Source: an uncultured Pseudomonas sp. (GTDB lineage: Bacteria; Pseudomonadota; Gammaproteobacteria; Pseudomonadales; Pseudomonadaceae). Taken from it: a DNA stretch of 9,183 bases. Each line of letters begins with the position of its first letter. Positions within the stretch are counted from its first letter, which is position 1. Shown here piece after piece: positions 1 through 6,723 of this stretch. The position numbers and the translations under genes were made by a program. The notes below the pieces were generated by a model. It was not told where the DNA came from. It searched no databases and saw only the letters and a program-made list of their open reading frames with translations. The stretch is from contig CALMID010000389.1 in the NCBI GenBank assembly GCA_937863915.1, forward strand, positions 1 through 9,183, in the 5' to 3' direction.

Positions 1-1097
1 CTGCGCAGCACGCCGGAGCTCTGGTTCGGATACAGCACTGCCCGCCCCTGCTCCAGCCGTGCCCGCAGGTATTCACGGCGACTGCCGGGTTTGTTCCAGG
101 CGAAGGCCGCTGGCAGGGCAAAACCCAGCGGCGCCACCTCGGCCACACCCAGACGCCGCAGCAGGTAGGGCCGCGCCAGCAGGCCGAAGGTGACCAGCGT
201 GGAAGCCGGATTGCCGGGCAAGCCGATCACCGGAACGCCCTGGTACTGCCCGCAGGTCAGGGGTTTGCCAGGCTTGATCGCCAGCTTCCACAAGGCCAGC
301 TCGCCGCCTTCGCGCAGCACCTGGCCGAGAAAATCGGCCTCGCCCACCGACACCCCGCCGGTCGACAGGATCAAGTCGACATCGCCCAGCTCCGCCAGGG
401 CCGCGCGGGTCCTGGCCAGATCATCGGGCAGAATGCCGGCATCCAGTGCGTCGCAGCCCAGGCGTCTTAGCCAGGCCAGCAACAGGCTGCGGTTGCTGTT
501 GTAGATCTGCCCTGGCCCGAGTGGCTGCCCCGGCGAAACCAGCTCATCACCGGTGGACAGTACCGCCACCCGAGGCCGCCGACGCACCGGTAGCTCCGCC
601 AGGCCCAGCGATGCCGCCAGGCCCAGCTCGATCGGCGTCAGTCGTGTGCAGGCCTCCAGCACGCGCTCGCCGACTCGGGTTTCCTGCCCCTGAGGACGAA
701 TGTTCTGGCGCGCCCTGAGCGGCTGCAGGAAGCGCACCCGCCCGTCACTCAGTACCTCGCAGTTCTCCTGCATTTCCACGCAGTCGGCACCGGCTGGCAA
801 GGGCGCCCCGGTGAAGATACGCGCGCAGCTACCGGGCTGCAGGGGCGCGGGGGCCTGTCCGGCGAAAATCTGCTGGCTGACCGCCAGCGGCTCGCCCTGC
901 CAGTCGGCCAGATTCAGCGCATAGCCATCCATGGCGCTGTTGTCCCAGGGCGGCAGGTCCAGCCCGGCGACCAGCGCTTCGGCCAGCACCCGGCCATCGG
1001 CATCCGCCAGCGCCACCTGCTCGACGCCCTCGATCGGCGCGGCCTCGGCCTGCTGCAGCAGGCGCTCCAGCGCCGCCTCGACGCTGAGCAGACTCAT
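1..1097 (-). CDS. moeA: MoeA, molybdopterin molybdenumtransferase (3' end cut off by the window)
   Basis: MoeA inserts molybdate into adenylylated molybdopterin to give molybdenum cofactor in the cytoplasm. About 365 codons are present without a stop; the family is usually around 400-410, so roughly 40 C-terminal residues lie beyond position 1. Motifs read in order are DNSAMDGYA (residues 52-60), [12 protein letters not shown] (94-105), the STGDEL of the MoCF-type domain (181-186), STGGVSVGE (245-253), KPGKPL (275-280) and LPGNPAS (293-299). The start ATG overlaps the TGA of the upstream moaB in an ATGA, so the two are very probably translated in a coupled way from one mRNA. P. aeruginosa, as I recall, has more than one moeA copy and a moeA2-moaB2-mobA cluster of this kind; this is probably that copy. 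Identification is firm; the paralogue number is inference. Confidence 0.95.
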   Translation of the reverse strand, partial: MSLLSVEAALERLLQQAEAAPIEGVEQVALADADGRVLAEALVAGLDLPPWDNSAMDGYALNLADWQGEPLAVSQQIFAGQAPAPLQPGSCARIFTGAPLPAGADCVEMQENCEVLSDGRVRFLQPLRARQNIRPQGQETRVGERVLEACTRLTPIELGLAASLGLAELPVRRRPRVAVLSTGDELVSPGQPLGPGQIYNSNRSLLLAWLRRLGCDALDAGILPDDLARTRAALAELGDVDLILSTGGVSVGEADFLGQVLREGGELALWKLAIKPGKPLTCGQYQGVPVIGLPGNPASTLVTFGLLARPYLLRRLGVAEVAPLGFALPAAFAWNKPGSRREYLRARLEQGRAVLYPNQSSGVLR

Positions 1098-1633
1098 CCA
1101 CGGCTCTCGCAGGCAGCCACCGCCTTGAGGTGCGGCACGAAGTTGCACGGTCGGTGCCGGGCATCCAGCTGCTCACCAAGAATACCGTCCCAGGCTGTGC
1201 GACAGGCATTGGTCGAGCCGGGCAGGCAGCACACCAGGGTGCCATTGGCCAGGCCGGCGAGGGCCCGCGACTGCAGGGTGGAAGTGCCAATGTCGGCCAC
1301 GGATATCTGCCGGAACAGCTCGCCAAAGCCATCGACCTGTTTGTCCAGCAGGCAGCGCACCGCCTCGGGCGTGCTGTCGCGACCGGTGAAGCCGGTGCCG
1401 CCGGTGATGATTACCACCTGCACGCTGTCTTCGGCGATCCACTGCGCCACCTGGGCACGAATCCGGTACAGATCGTCCTTGAGCAGCACCCGCGCCGCCA
1501 GTTGGTGCCCGGCCGCCTGCAGGCGATCGACCAGCAGCTGGCCGGAGGTGTCGGTGTCCAGATTGCGGGTATCGCTGACGGTCAACACGGCAATGGCAAG
1601 CGGAACAAATGCGCTTTCAGCCTTGTGGCTCAT
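1094..1633 (-). CDS. moaB: MoaB/MogA-family molybdenum cofactor biosynthesis protein
   Basis: This 179-residue protein is a single MoCF-type domain, the usual length for MoaB. The molybdopterin-binding signature is clear: [12 protein letters not shown] at residues 75-86, then the TPEAV segment (88-92), GTSTLQSRA (116-124), [16 protein letters not shown] (137-152) and a C-terminal RPCNFVPHL (161-169) typical of MoaB. MogA and eukaryotic Cnx1G adenylylate molybdopterin before metal insertion by MoeA; the exact role of bacterial MoaB is less settled, so the adenylyltransferase role is inferred from fold and neighbours. The ATG is preceded by AGGA about nine bases upstream. It is the first gene of a leftward moaB-moeA unit and is divergent from mobA across 75 bp. 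Confidence 0.93.
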   Translation of the reverse strand: MSHKAESAFVPLAIAVLTVSDTRNLDTDTSGQLLVDRLQAAGHQLAARVLLKDDLYRIRAQVAQWIAEDSVQVVIITGGTGFTGRDSTPEAVRCLLDKQVDGFGELFRQISVADIGTSTLQSRALAGLANGTLVCCLPGSTNACRTAWDGILGEQLDARHRPCNFVPHLKAVAACESRG

Positions 1634-1646
1634 GGCAGGCTTCCTG

Positions 1647-1675
1647 TTGTGGGAGTGACGTGGCCGGTGTTATAT
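1647..1675 (+). promoter_or_regulatory. Candidate sigma-70 promoter for mobA
   Basis: TTGTGG (1647-1652) and TTATAT (1670-1675) are separated by 17 bp and would start transcription near 1682, about 27 bases before the mobA ATG. The same AT-rich patch read on the minus strand gives TATAAC (1669-1674), which could serve as the -10 of the divergent moaB-moeA unit, although no good -35 is visible for it. Predicted by eye only. Confidence 0.4.
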
Positions 1676-1708
1676 CACAGCCCCGCACAGCCCTTGGCAG
1701 AGCCTTTC

Positions 1709-2293
1709 ATGCCTGATTCCCCAGCATTTCCCTGCTCGATCCTGCTGTTAGCCGGCGGCCGTGGCCAACGCGTCGGCGGCGAGGACAAGGGCCTGCTCGA
1801 CTGGCACGGCCAACCGCTGATCAGCTGGCTGCAGCAGACCGTGCGTGGCCTGACCGATGACCTGATCATCTCCTGCAACCGCAATCAGGAACGCTACGCG
1901 GCGTTTGCCGACCAACTGGTCGGCGATGGCAACCAGGATTTCGCCGGGCCGCTGGCCGGCATTCGCGCCGGCCTCGCTGTCGCCCGGCATGAGCAGCTAC
2001 TGGTTCTGCCCTGCGATGCCCCGCTGGTCGACCTCGCACTGCTTGAGGCCTTGCTGGCAAAGGCCGGCACGCAGCCGGTGGCGGTGCGCCGCAAGGGTTT
2101 CTGGGAGCCGCTGTTCAGCGTCTGGCCGACCGCCATGGCGTCCGCCCTCGAAACAGCCTGGGAAGCCGGCGAGCGCAGTCCGCAGCGCCTGCTGCGCAGC
2201 CTGGAGCCTGTGGCCGTAGACTGCCCGGCAGACGACCCGCGCCTAGCCAATCTCAACACCCCGCAATTGCTGGCGGCGGCGCGGCAGCACTAG
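1709..2293 (+). CDS. mobA: MobA, molybdenum cofactor guanylyltransferase
   Basis: MobA transfers GMP from GTP to Mo-molybdopterin, making the guanine-dinucleotide cofactor used by enzymes such as nitrate reductase and formate dehydrogenase. The 194-residue protein has the nucleotidyltransferase P-loop-like segment [17 protein letters not shown] (residues 12-28; the residue after the conserved R is V, where many homologues have M), GPLAGI (80-85), the metal-binding PCDAP (101-105, D103) and the family-typical NLNTP near the end (181-185). The reading frame is open far upstream (to about 1130), but that part is antisense to moaB; the ATG at 1709 places the start ten residues before the glycine-rich motif, as in the family. 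The Shine-Dalgarno sequence is weak. It is divergent from moaB-moeA, so the three cofactor genes share one locus. Confidence 0.95.
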   Translation: MPDSPAFPCSILLLAGGRGQRVGGEDKGLLDWHGQPLISWLQQTVRGLTDDLIISCNRNQERYAAFADQLVGDGNQDFAGPLAGIRAGLAVARHEQLLVLPCDAPLVDLALLEALLAKAGTQPVAVRRKGFWEPLFSVWPTAMASALETAWEAGERSPQRLLRSLEPVAVDCPADDPRLANLNTPQLLAAARQH

Positions 2294-2321
2294 ATGCGCG
2301 CAAAAACTTTCCGCTAACCCC

Positions 2322-2349
2322 TTGTGCACCAAAACTTTTTCGGTAAAAT
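2322..2349 (+). promoter_or_regulatory. Promoter of the tRNA-Pro gene
   Basis: TTGTGC (2322-2327) and TAAAAT (2344-2349) are spaced by 16 bp, ending 12 bp before the mature tRNA. The base run after the -10 is GC-only (GCGCGCC, 2350-2356), the kind of discriminator found at stable-RNA promoters under stringent control. Position and sequence agree well; the stringent response is inferred from known stable-RNA promoters. Confidence 0.6.
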
Positions 2350-2361
2350 GCGCGCCATCAA

Positions 2362-2438
2362 CGGAGCGTAGCGCAGCTTGGTAGCGCGTCTCGTTCGGGA
2401 CGAGAAGGTCGCAGGTTCGAATCCTGTCGCTCCGACCA
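2362..2438 (+). tRNA. tRNA-Pro (anticodon CGG)
   Basis: A complete 77-nt cloverleaf can be folded by hand. The acceptor stem is CGGAGCG (2362-2368) with CGCTCCG (2428-2434). The D arm contains GCGC-AGCTTGGTA-GCGC. The anticodon stem is TCTCG/CGAGA (2389-2393 and 2401-2405) around loop TTCGGGA, giving anticodon CGG at 2396-2398. The T arm GCAGG-TTCGAAT-CCTGT follows, then discriminator A and an encoded CCA (2436-2438). It resembles E. coli proK. It reads CCG codons, which are abundant in a genome of this composition. The gene is intact and nothing beside it looks like an integrated element. Confidence 0.97.
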
Positions 2439-2446
2439 AATTCCCG

Positions 2447-2475
2447 AAAAACCGGCTTAAATGGCCGGTTTTTTA
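2447..2475 (+). terminator. Intrinsic terminator of tRNA-Pro
   Basis: The stem AAAAACCGGC / GCCGGTTTTT (2447-2456 and 2464-2473) encloses a 7-nt loop and runs into six T residues (2469-2474), nine bases after the tRNA CCA end. It is a standard Rho-independent terminator. Read on the other strand it also carries a U-run, so it could stop the leftward glutaredoxin-like transcript as well. Confidence 0.88.
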
Positions 2476-2504
2476 TTGCCTGCGAAAAAGCCCCCGCGTG
2501 ATCC

Positions 2505-2741
2505 TCAGCGCAGGAAGTTCACCAGTTGATCGGCCTCGAACGGCCAGTTGAGTTCCGCGCCGCTGTCCAGACGACGCAGCACCGGAATACGCAGGCCATA
2601 AGCCTCGACCCAGCTCTCCTGCTCGGCGATATCGATCAGCTCGACCAGCAGGCCGCGCTCGACAAAAGGCATCAGCAGCGCCTCGGCCACCTCACACAGG
2701 TGACAGCCAAGGGTGCCGAACAACTGACATTCGGGAAACAT
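2505..2741 (-). CDS. Small glutaredoxin-like (DUF836-type) thiol protein
   Basis: This cytoplasmic protein has 78 residues from the ATG at 2741. It begins with a strand and then a CHLC active-site-like motif, C-x-x-C at residues 13 and 16 (LFGTLGCHLCE), followed by a helix, the hydrophobic strand LLVELIDI, and a YGLRIPVL segment whose cis-Pro-like IPV is typical of thioredoxin-fold proteins. It ends with WPFEADQLVNFLR. This matches the short glutaredoxin-family proteins formerly called DUF836. The substrate is unknown. A GTG nine bases upstream (2750) would add three residues, but the GAGG at 2750-2753 sits eight bases before the ATG and favours the shorter form. It starts 36 bp after the stop of the DUF5610 gene on the same strand, so co-transcription is likely. 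Confidence 0.85.
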   Translation of the reverse strand: MFPECQLFGTLGCHLCEVAEALLMPFVERGLLVELIDIAEQESWVEAYGLRIPVLRRLDSGAELNWPFEADQLVNFLR

Positions 2742-2777
2742 CGTGCGCACCTCGCGGAAGATCAGGTGCGCAGTTTA

Positions 2778-3932
2778 TCAGGCAGCCTGCTGCTCCGGCT
2801 GTTTGGCCTGCTGCAGCGCAGCAAAGCCATCGAGCAGGCTGCGGTTTAGCCAGCCGGCCTTTTCCAGCTGCGCATCGTTCAGGCGCGGATCGAGGGCAAA
2901 ACCGCCGTCGAGCAATTGTTCCAGCAGACCACGGCCCTGCTCGGTCAGCTCATTTACCTGATTCAGCGCTTCCAGCAGGCCGCGGGCATAGTCGCCCAGC
3001 GCCGCATTGCCGGCACTGGCCGGTTGCGCCGAGTTGCCGGCTACCGCCGCGTAGGCATCGGTGGCCTGACGCACGCGGGTCTGGGTCAGCTGCAGAGACA
3101 TCGACGCCAGCTGCTCGCCATCCATCTGCAGACTCATGGCACGATCAAAGGCGCCGGCCATGTCGCCACTGTAGAAACTGCTGGAAAGCCCCTCGACCTG
3201 CTTGAGCAGATCGCTCAGCGCAGTCATTTCCTCCTGATCCAGCTCGCCCTCGACGCTGATCTGGAAGGCGCCGATCTGCACGCTGGAGGAACGCTGGTAG
3301 GCCAGCACGCCAGTGCTCTGACCATCGCTGGCGGCCAGCATGCCCTGCTCGCTGTAGCTGGCCGAGGCCTGGGCCACGGAGATGGGCAGGCGGTCGCCAT
3401 CGCGGGTGGTCACGGCAAGGTCGAAGGTCTCGGCCGTAGCGGCAAAACGCTCACGGTAACTGGCCAGCGCCAGACTGGACGACTGTGGCGCCGACGCTGG
3501 TGCTGCCTCGGGCGCCGTGGTGGGCTCCAGTTCGTTCAGGCCCTGCTGAATGCGCTGGTAGGTATCGTCGATATCGCTGGCGACCTGCCCCTGCAACAGT
3601 CCCATGCCATCGAGAATCTTGCGCGCCTCGGCAAAGCCCTGCTCTACCCCCTGGCGCGCCTGAGCCAGCAGACCCTGCAGCTTCTGCGGGTCGGCACCCG
3701 CAGCTGCCTCGGTGCTCAGTCGCTGCTCGATAAAACCGAGTACACGGTCGGCCACCTTGGCCGGCGTGTAATCGCCGGCATTGCCCTTCAACGCGTCCGG
3801 CTTCAGCCCCAGGCGCTCGGCCAGGCGGTTGGCCAGCACACCCTGCTGATCGACATTCTGGCGACGGGCTTGTGCGGCATCGAAGGTGGTCGGGCGCTGT
3901 GCGCCGGAGGGCAAGGCAGCAAGACTGTTCAT
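2778..3932 (-). CDS. DUF5610 domain-containing protein
   Basis: This 384-residue protein begins MNSLAALPSG. No signal peptide or membrane segment is visible. Residues around 30-145 match the DUF5610 pattern I know from pseudomonads: RLAERLGLKPDAL, a helix with VADRVLGFIEQRL, then VEQGFAEARKILDGMGLL and VASDIDDTYQRIQQGL. A Ala/Pro/Ser linker (about 150-165) follows, and the C-terminal half has an alternating-strand section (VQIGAFQISVEGELDQEE) and helices with SSFYSGDMAGAFDRAMSL. It is rich in Gln, Ala and Leu. The function of the family is not known to me. The frame is open to 4052 with other possible starts (ATG at 3956, ATG at 4052). I prefer 3932 because it fits the sigma-28-like promoter at 3965-3991, though no clear Shine-Dalgarno sequence precedes it. 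The downstream CxxC gene is probably in the same operon. Confidence 0.85.
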   Translation of the reverse strand: MNSLAALPSGAQRPTTFDAAQARRQNVDQQGVLANRLAERLGLKPDALKGNAGDYTPAKVADRVLGFIEQRLSTEAAAGADPQKLQGLLAQARQGVEQGFAEARKILDGMGLLQGQVASDIDDTYQRIQQGLNELEPTTAPEAAPASAPQSSSLALASYRERFAATAETFDLAVTTRDGDRLPISVAQASASYSEQGMLAASDGQSTGVLAYQRSSSVQIGAFQISVEGELDQEEMTALSDLLKQVEGLSSSFYSGDMAGAFDRAMSLQMDGEQLASMSLQLTQTRVRQATDAYAAVAGNSAQPASAGNAALGDYARGLLEALNQVNELTEQGRGLLEQLLDGGFALDPRLNDAQLEKAGWLNRSLLDGFAALQQAKQPEQQAA

Positions 3933-3964
3933 GGCGGCGTACCAAGGCGGGGGCATCTGTCCGT

Positions 3965-3991
3965 TTGGCGGCCTTCGGCCGGAAAACTTGA
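3965..3991 (-). promoter_or_regulatory. Sigma-28 (FliA)-like promoter of the DUF5610 gene
   Basis: On the minus strand TCAA (3988-3991, within TCAAGTTTT) is followed after exactly 15 bp by GCCGCCAA (3965-3972). The sigma-28 consensus is TAAA-N15-GCCGATAA, and Pseudomonas flagellar promoters commonly have TCAAG at -35. The match is 3/4 plus 6/8, with correct spacing. Transcription would start near 3958, about 26 bases before the chosen ATG at 3932 and almost on the alternative ATG at 3956. Regulation by FliA is inference. Confidence 0.5.
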
Positions 3992-4032
3992 GGCCTTGAT
4001 CCGGGCAACCGACAGACGGCCAGAACCACACC

Positions 4033-4046
4033 TTGATACAGATCAG
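4033..4046 (+). promoter_or_regulatory. Anr/Fnr-like box upstream of the antiporter
   Basis: TTGATACAGATCAG matches TTGAT-N4-ATCAA at nine of ten specified positions. Its centre is 78 bp before the TTG start of the antiporter. Placing it at -41.5 predicts a start near 4081, but I see no good -10 there. It lies in the 185-bp divergent gap between the DUF5610 gene and the antiporter. Chance occurrence cannot be excluded. Confidence 0.3.
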
Positions 4047-4117
4047 CGCCAATGCCCGACAGGCTGGACGCCTGCCCGCAAGCCCGGCATGCTGCTGAAA
4101 GCTAAGGAGATTTGCCC

Positions 4118-6076
4118 TTGTTCAATAATCTGCTGATCATTCTGGCCGCCTCGCTGGTGGTAATTGCCCTGTTCCGCCGCATCAATCTGCCGCCGGTGCT
4201 GGGCTACCTGTGCGTCGGCCTGATCAGCGGCCCCGCCGCGTTCGGCTGGATCGACAAGCTCGGCCACGATGCCAACCTGCTCGGCGAGATGGGCGTGGTG
4301 TTCCTGCTCTTCAGCCTGGGCCTGGAGTTCTCCCTGCCGCGCATGCTGGCACTGCGCAAAACCGTATTCGGACTCGGCAGCCTGCAGGTCATTGCCTGCA
4401 GCCTGCCCTTGGCGGGACTGTTCTATGCCCTCGGAGTGCCGCCCAGCACGGCCTTTCTGCTGGGTGCCGGCCTGTCGCTGTCGTCCACCGCCATCGTCAG
4501 CAAGGAGCTGACCAGCCTTGGCGAGATTTTCAGCCCCCATGGCCAGAAAGCGATTGGCGTTCTGCTGTTCCAGGATCTGGTCGCGGTGCTCCTGCTGACC
4601 CTGGTACCGGTATTTGCCGGCCAGGGTGACAGCCAGTGGCAGATCGAACTGCCGCTCACTCTGGGCAAAGCCGTGCTGCTGTTCGTCGGCCTGATGGTGG
4701 TCAGCCGCTGGCTGCTGCCGCCGCTGTTCCATGAAGTGGCCAGCGCCCGCTCACCGGAGCTGTTCGTCCTGCTGGCACTGGTCATCGTGCTGCTCACCGC
4801 CTGGCTGACCCACCTGCTCGGCCTGTCCATGGCGCTCGGCGCCTTCCTCGCCGGCATGCTGCTGGGCGAGAGTCACTATCGCCATCAGATCGAAGCGGAT
4901 ATCCGGCCCTTCCGCGACATCCTGCTGGGCCTGTTCTTCGTCAGTGTCGGCATGCTGATCGACCTGTCGCTGTTTTTCAGCGAAGGCCTGAAGATTCTCG
5001 CCCTGACCCTGGTGCTGCTGGGTAGCAAGGGGCTGATCGTGGCCCTGCTGGTCAAATTGCGCGGCGCCAGCACGGAAACCGCCTGGCGTTCAGGTCTGGC
5101 CCTGGCCCAGGGCGGCGAGTTCTTCTTCGCCCTGCTGGCTCAGCTGCAGAGCCTGGGGGCCGTACCCAATACCGCAGCCAACGTACTGGTAGCCTCGACT
5201 TTCTGCTCCATGGCCGTCACCCCGCTGCTGCTGCGTGCCGCGCCTGGGTTGGCGGCGCGCTGGCACCGTCGGCGCAAGGGCCACTCGCCGCTGGAAGAAA
5301 TCCAGTCCAGCAGCGCCGAGCTCAGCGGGCATGTACTGATCTGTGGCTACGGCCGCGTCGGCCAGTCGATCGGCCGCTTCCTGCGTCGCGAGAACATTCC
5401 CTTTATCGCCCTGGATGATGACCCGGTACGGGTGCAGGAAGCCTCGGCCGGCGAGGAAAAGGTCCACTACGGCGACTCACGACGCAGCGATCTGCTGCAG
5501 GCCATGAACATCGCCAAGGCGCGCCTGTTGGTGGTGGCGGTGGACGACATCGGCGCAGCCCGGCACATCGTCGAGCAGACCCGCGTGCTGCGCGCCGATA
5601 TACCGATTCTGGTCCGTACCCGCGACGACAGCAGCCTGGCCGAGCTGCAGAGCCTGGGCGCCAGTGAGGTGGTGCCGGAAATCCTCGAATCCAGTCTGAT
5701 GCTCGCCGCACACACCCTGACCATGCTCGGCGTGCCGCGTCATCGGGTGCAGAAGCACACCGACGAGGTGCGGCATAACCGCTATCGCCTGCTGCAGGGT
5801 TTCTACCATGGCGGCCAGGTCGATCTGCTGGATGCCCACGGCAAGCCCCGGCGCCTGCTGCATGCACTCACCCTCAGTGGCGATGCCTATGCCTGCGGCA
5901 AGCCGCTGGAGAGCTTGTCACTGACGGCACTGGAAGCGGAACTGCAGGGCGTGCGACGTGACGGCCAGGATCTGCCACTGGATCAACTGATCCTGCAGGA
6001 AGGCGATACCCTGCTGATCAGCGGCACGCTGAGTGCTGTGGAAACAGCAGAAGGCTATCTGCTGGGCGGCAGCTGA
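4118..6076 (+). CDS. Kef-type monovalent cation:proton antiporter (CPA2) with RCK domains
   Basis: This inner-membrane antiporter of 652 residues probably exchanges K+ (or Na+) for H+. Residues 1-375 hold about 12 hydrophobic segments, including the FQDL motif (151-154; the aspartate conserved in KefB/KefC), LGAFLAGMLLGESHYRHQIE (about 240-259) and FFVSVGM (273-279). A basic linker leads to an RCK_N (TrkA-N) domain at about 404-520, with GYGRVGQ (410-416) and DDDP (433-436) as the nucleotide-binding fold. A C-terminal RCK_C domain (about 562-645) ends in LILQEGDTLLISG. E. coli KefC lacks an RCK_C and has a different inner loop, so glutathione gating should not be assumed; YbaL-like CPA2 proteins are closer by eye. 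The start is TTG at 4118: AAGGAG (4104-4109) sits eight bases ahead, whereas the upstream in-frame TTG at 4112 is too close. The 3' end overlaps convergent tetR by 22 nt. Confidence 0.92.
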   Translation: MFNNLLIILAASLVVIALFRRINLPPVLGYLCVGLISGPAAFGWIDKLGHDANLLGEMGVVFLLFSLGLEFSLPRMLALRKTVFGLGSLQVIACSLPLAGLFYALGVPPSTAFLLGAGLSLSSTAIVSKELTSLGEIFSPHGQKAIGVLLFQDLVAVLLLTLVPVFAGQGDSQWQIELPLTLGKAVLLFVGLMVVSRWLLPPLFHEVASARSPELFVLLALVIVLLTAWLTHLLGLSMALGAFLAGMLLGESHYRHQIEADIRPFRDILLGLFFVSVGMLIDLSLFFSEGLKILALTLVLLGSKGLIVALLVKLRGASTETAWRSGLALAQGGEFFFALLAQLQSLGAVPNTAANVLVASTFCSMAVTPLLLRAAPGLAARWHRRRKGHSPLEEIQSSSAELSGHVLICGYGRVGQSIGRFLRRENIPFIALDDDPVRVQEASAGEEKVHYGDSRRSDLLQAMNIAKARLLVVAVDDIGAARHIVEQTRVLRADIPILVRTRDDSSLAELQSLGASEVVPEILESSLMLAAHTLTMLGVPRHRVQKHTDEVRHNRYRLLQGFYHGGQVDLLDAHGKPRRLLHALTLSGDAYACGKPLESLSLTALEAELQGVRRDGQDLPLDQLILQEGDTLLISGTLSAVETAEGYLLGGS

Positions 6077-6627
6077 ACCCCGGCGGCAGCCAGCAATACG
6101 CTGGCCGCCGCACCGGCCTGACGCCCCTGCTCCGCCGGCCCCTGCACATGGGCCAGGCTCAGCGCCCCCTCGAACAGCAGCAGCAACTGCTGGGCCAGCA
6201 GCGCCGGCTGCGCCACGCCCAGTTGCACTAAAGCCGCATCGAACAACTCGCCCAGCAGTGTCTTGTGCAGTCGTGCCTGCTGGTACAGCGGGTGTTCGGC
6301 CTGCTGGAATTCCGCCGCCGCATGGCTGAACGGACAACCGCAGAAATCCGCCGCCGCGATCCACTGCTGCAGCCCGTCGAAACAGGCCTGAAGCGCCTGC
6401 GCCGGCGGCTGCCTGAACACGGCCTGCAGCAGCTCCGCCAGCTGTTCGTGACGCCGCTGCAGGGCCGCCAGCATCAGCTCGTCCTTGGACGCAAAGTGCT
6501 TGTACAGGGTCATCTTGGCCACCCCGGACTCGGCCAGAATGCGTTCGATGCCGGTAGCGTGATAACCCTCGCGATAGAACAGACGCAACGCCGTATCCAG
6601 CAGTTGCTCGCGCTTGCTTGTGGCCAT
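6055..6627 (-). CDS. TetR-family transcriptional repressor
   Basis: This 190-residue DNA-binding regulator starts at the ATG at 6627, which has a strong GAGGAGGGG Shine-Dalgarno sequence; the frame is open upstream to 6804 but that part lies across the promoter and the next gene. The N-terminal TetR domain is clear: LLDTALRLFYREGYHATGIERIL (9-31) and the helix-turn-helix with SGVAKMTLYKHFASKDEL (34-51). The ligand-binding half contains CGCPFSHAAAEF (96-107), a segment common in LmrA/YxaF-like TetR proteins. It is divergent from the exported metallo-hydrolase gene, and a palindrome lies between the two starts, so it probably represses both itself and that gene until a small ligand binds. The ligand is unknown. 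The stop lies 22 nt inside the end of the convergent antiporter gene; no T-rich terminator is visible there. Confidence 0.93.
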   Translation of the reverse strand: MATSKREQLLDTALRLFYREGYHATGIERILAESGVAKMTLYKHFASKDELMLAALQRRHEQLAELLQAVFRQPPAQALQACFDGLQQWIAAADFCGCPFSHAAAEFQQAEHPLYQQARLHKTLLGELFDAALVQLGVAQPALLAQQLLLLFEGALSLAHVQGPAEQGRQAGAAASVLLAAAGVQLPPSR

Positions 6628-6668
6628 ATTCCCCTCCTCATGCAAAGCGCCGGTCATCGGCCGACGCC

Positions 6669-6698
6669 TTGAACTATACAGACTGGTCTGTCTATTAT
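6669..6698 (+). promoter_or_regulatory. Divergent promoters of the hydrolase gene and tetR
   Basis: Rightward, TTGAAC (6669-6674) and TATTAT (6693-6698) are 18 bp apart, with a start near 6705 and a leader of about 19 bases before the hydrolase ATG. Leftward, TGGATA (6696-6701) and TATAGT (6673-6678) are 17 bp apart, leading to tetR with a leader of about 40 bases. Both face-to-face promoters enclose the palindrome at 6675-6694. Confidence 0.55.
6675..6694. promoter_or_regulatory. TetR operator palindrome
   Basis: TATACAGAC-TG-GTCTGTCTA has two 9-bp arms with a single mismatched pair and a 2-bp centre, the size and symmetry expected for a TetR dimer site. It fills the spacer of the rightward hydrolase promoter and overlaps the -10 of the leftward tetR promoter, so one bound dimer could shut both. 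Ownership by the adjacent TetR is inferred from position. Confidence 0.75.
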
Positions 6699-6723
6699 CC
6701 AGACATCCACAAGGAGACGGATC

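Noticed and set aside
1130..1708. A 193-codon N-terminal extension of mobA
   Set aside because: This part is antisense to moaB; the family start fits the ATG at 1709, just before the LLLAGG motif.
2362..2438. The tRNA-Pro 3' end as an attachment site of an integrated element
   Set aside because: No integrase or repeated tRNA 3' end is present in the window, and the flanking genes look like core genes.
2916..4136. A 406-codon plus-strand open frame opposite the DUF5610 gene
   Set aside because: Composition (Gln/Arg/Leu/Gly-rich) is that of an antisense shadow, and the minus strand has recognisable DUF5610 motifs.
6081..6109. Hairpin GCCAGC/GCTGGC near the antiporter-tetR junction as a terminator
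   Set aside because: It is short, interrupted by a bulge, has no T-run and lies inside tetR coding sequence.
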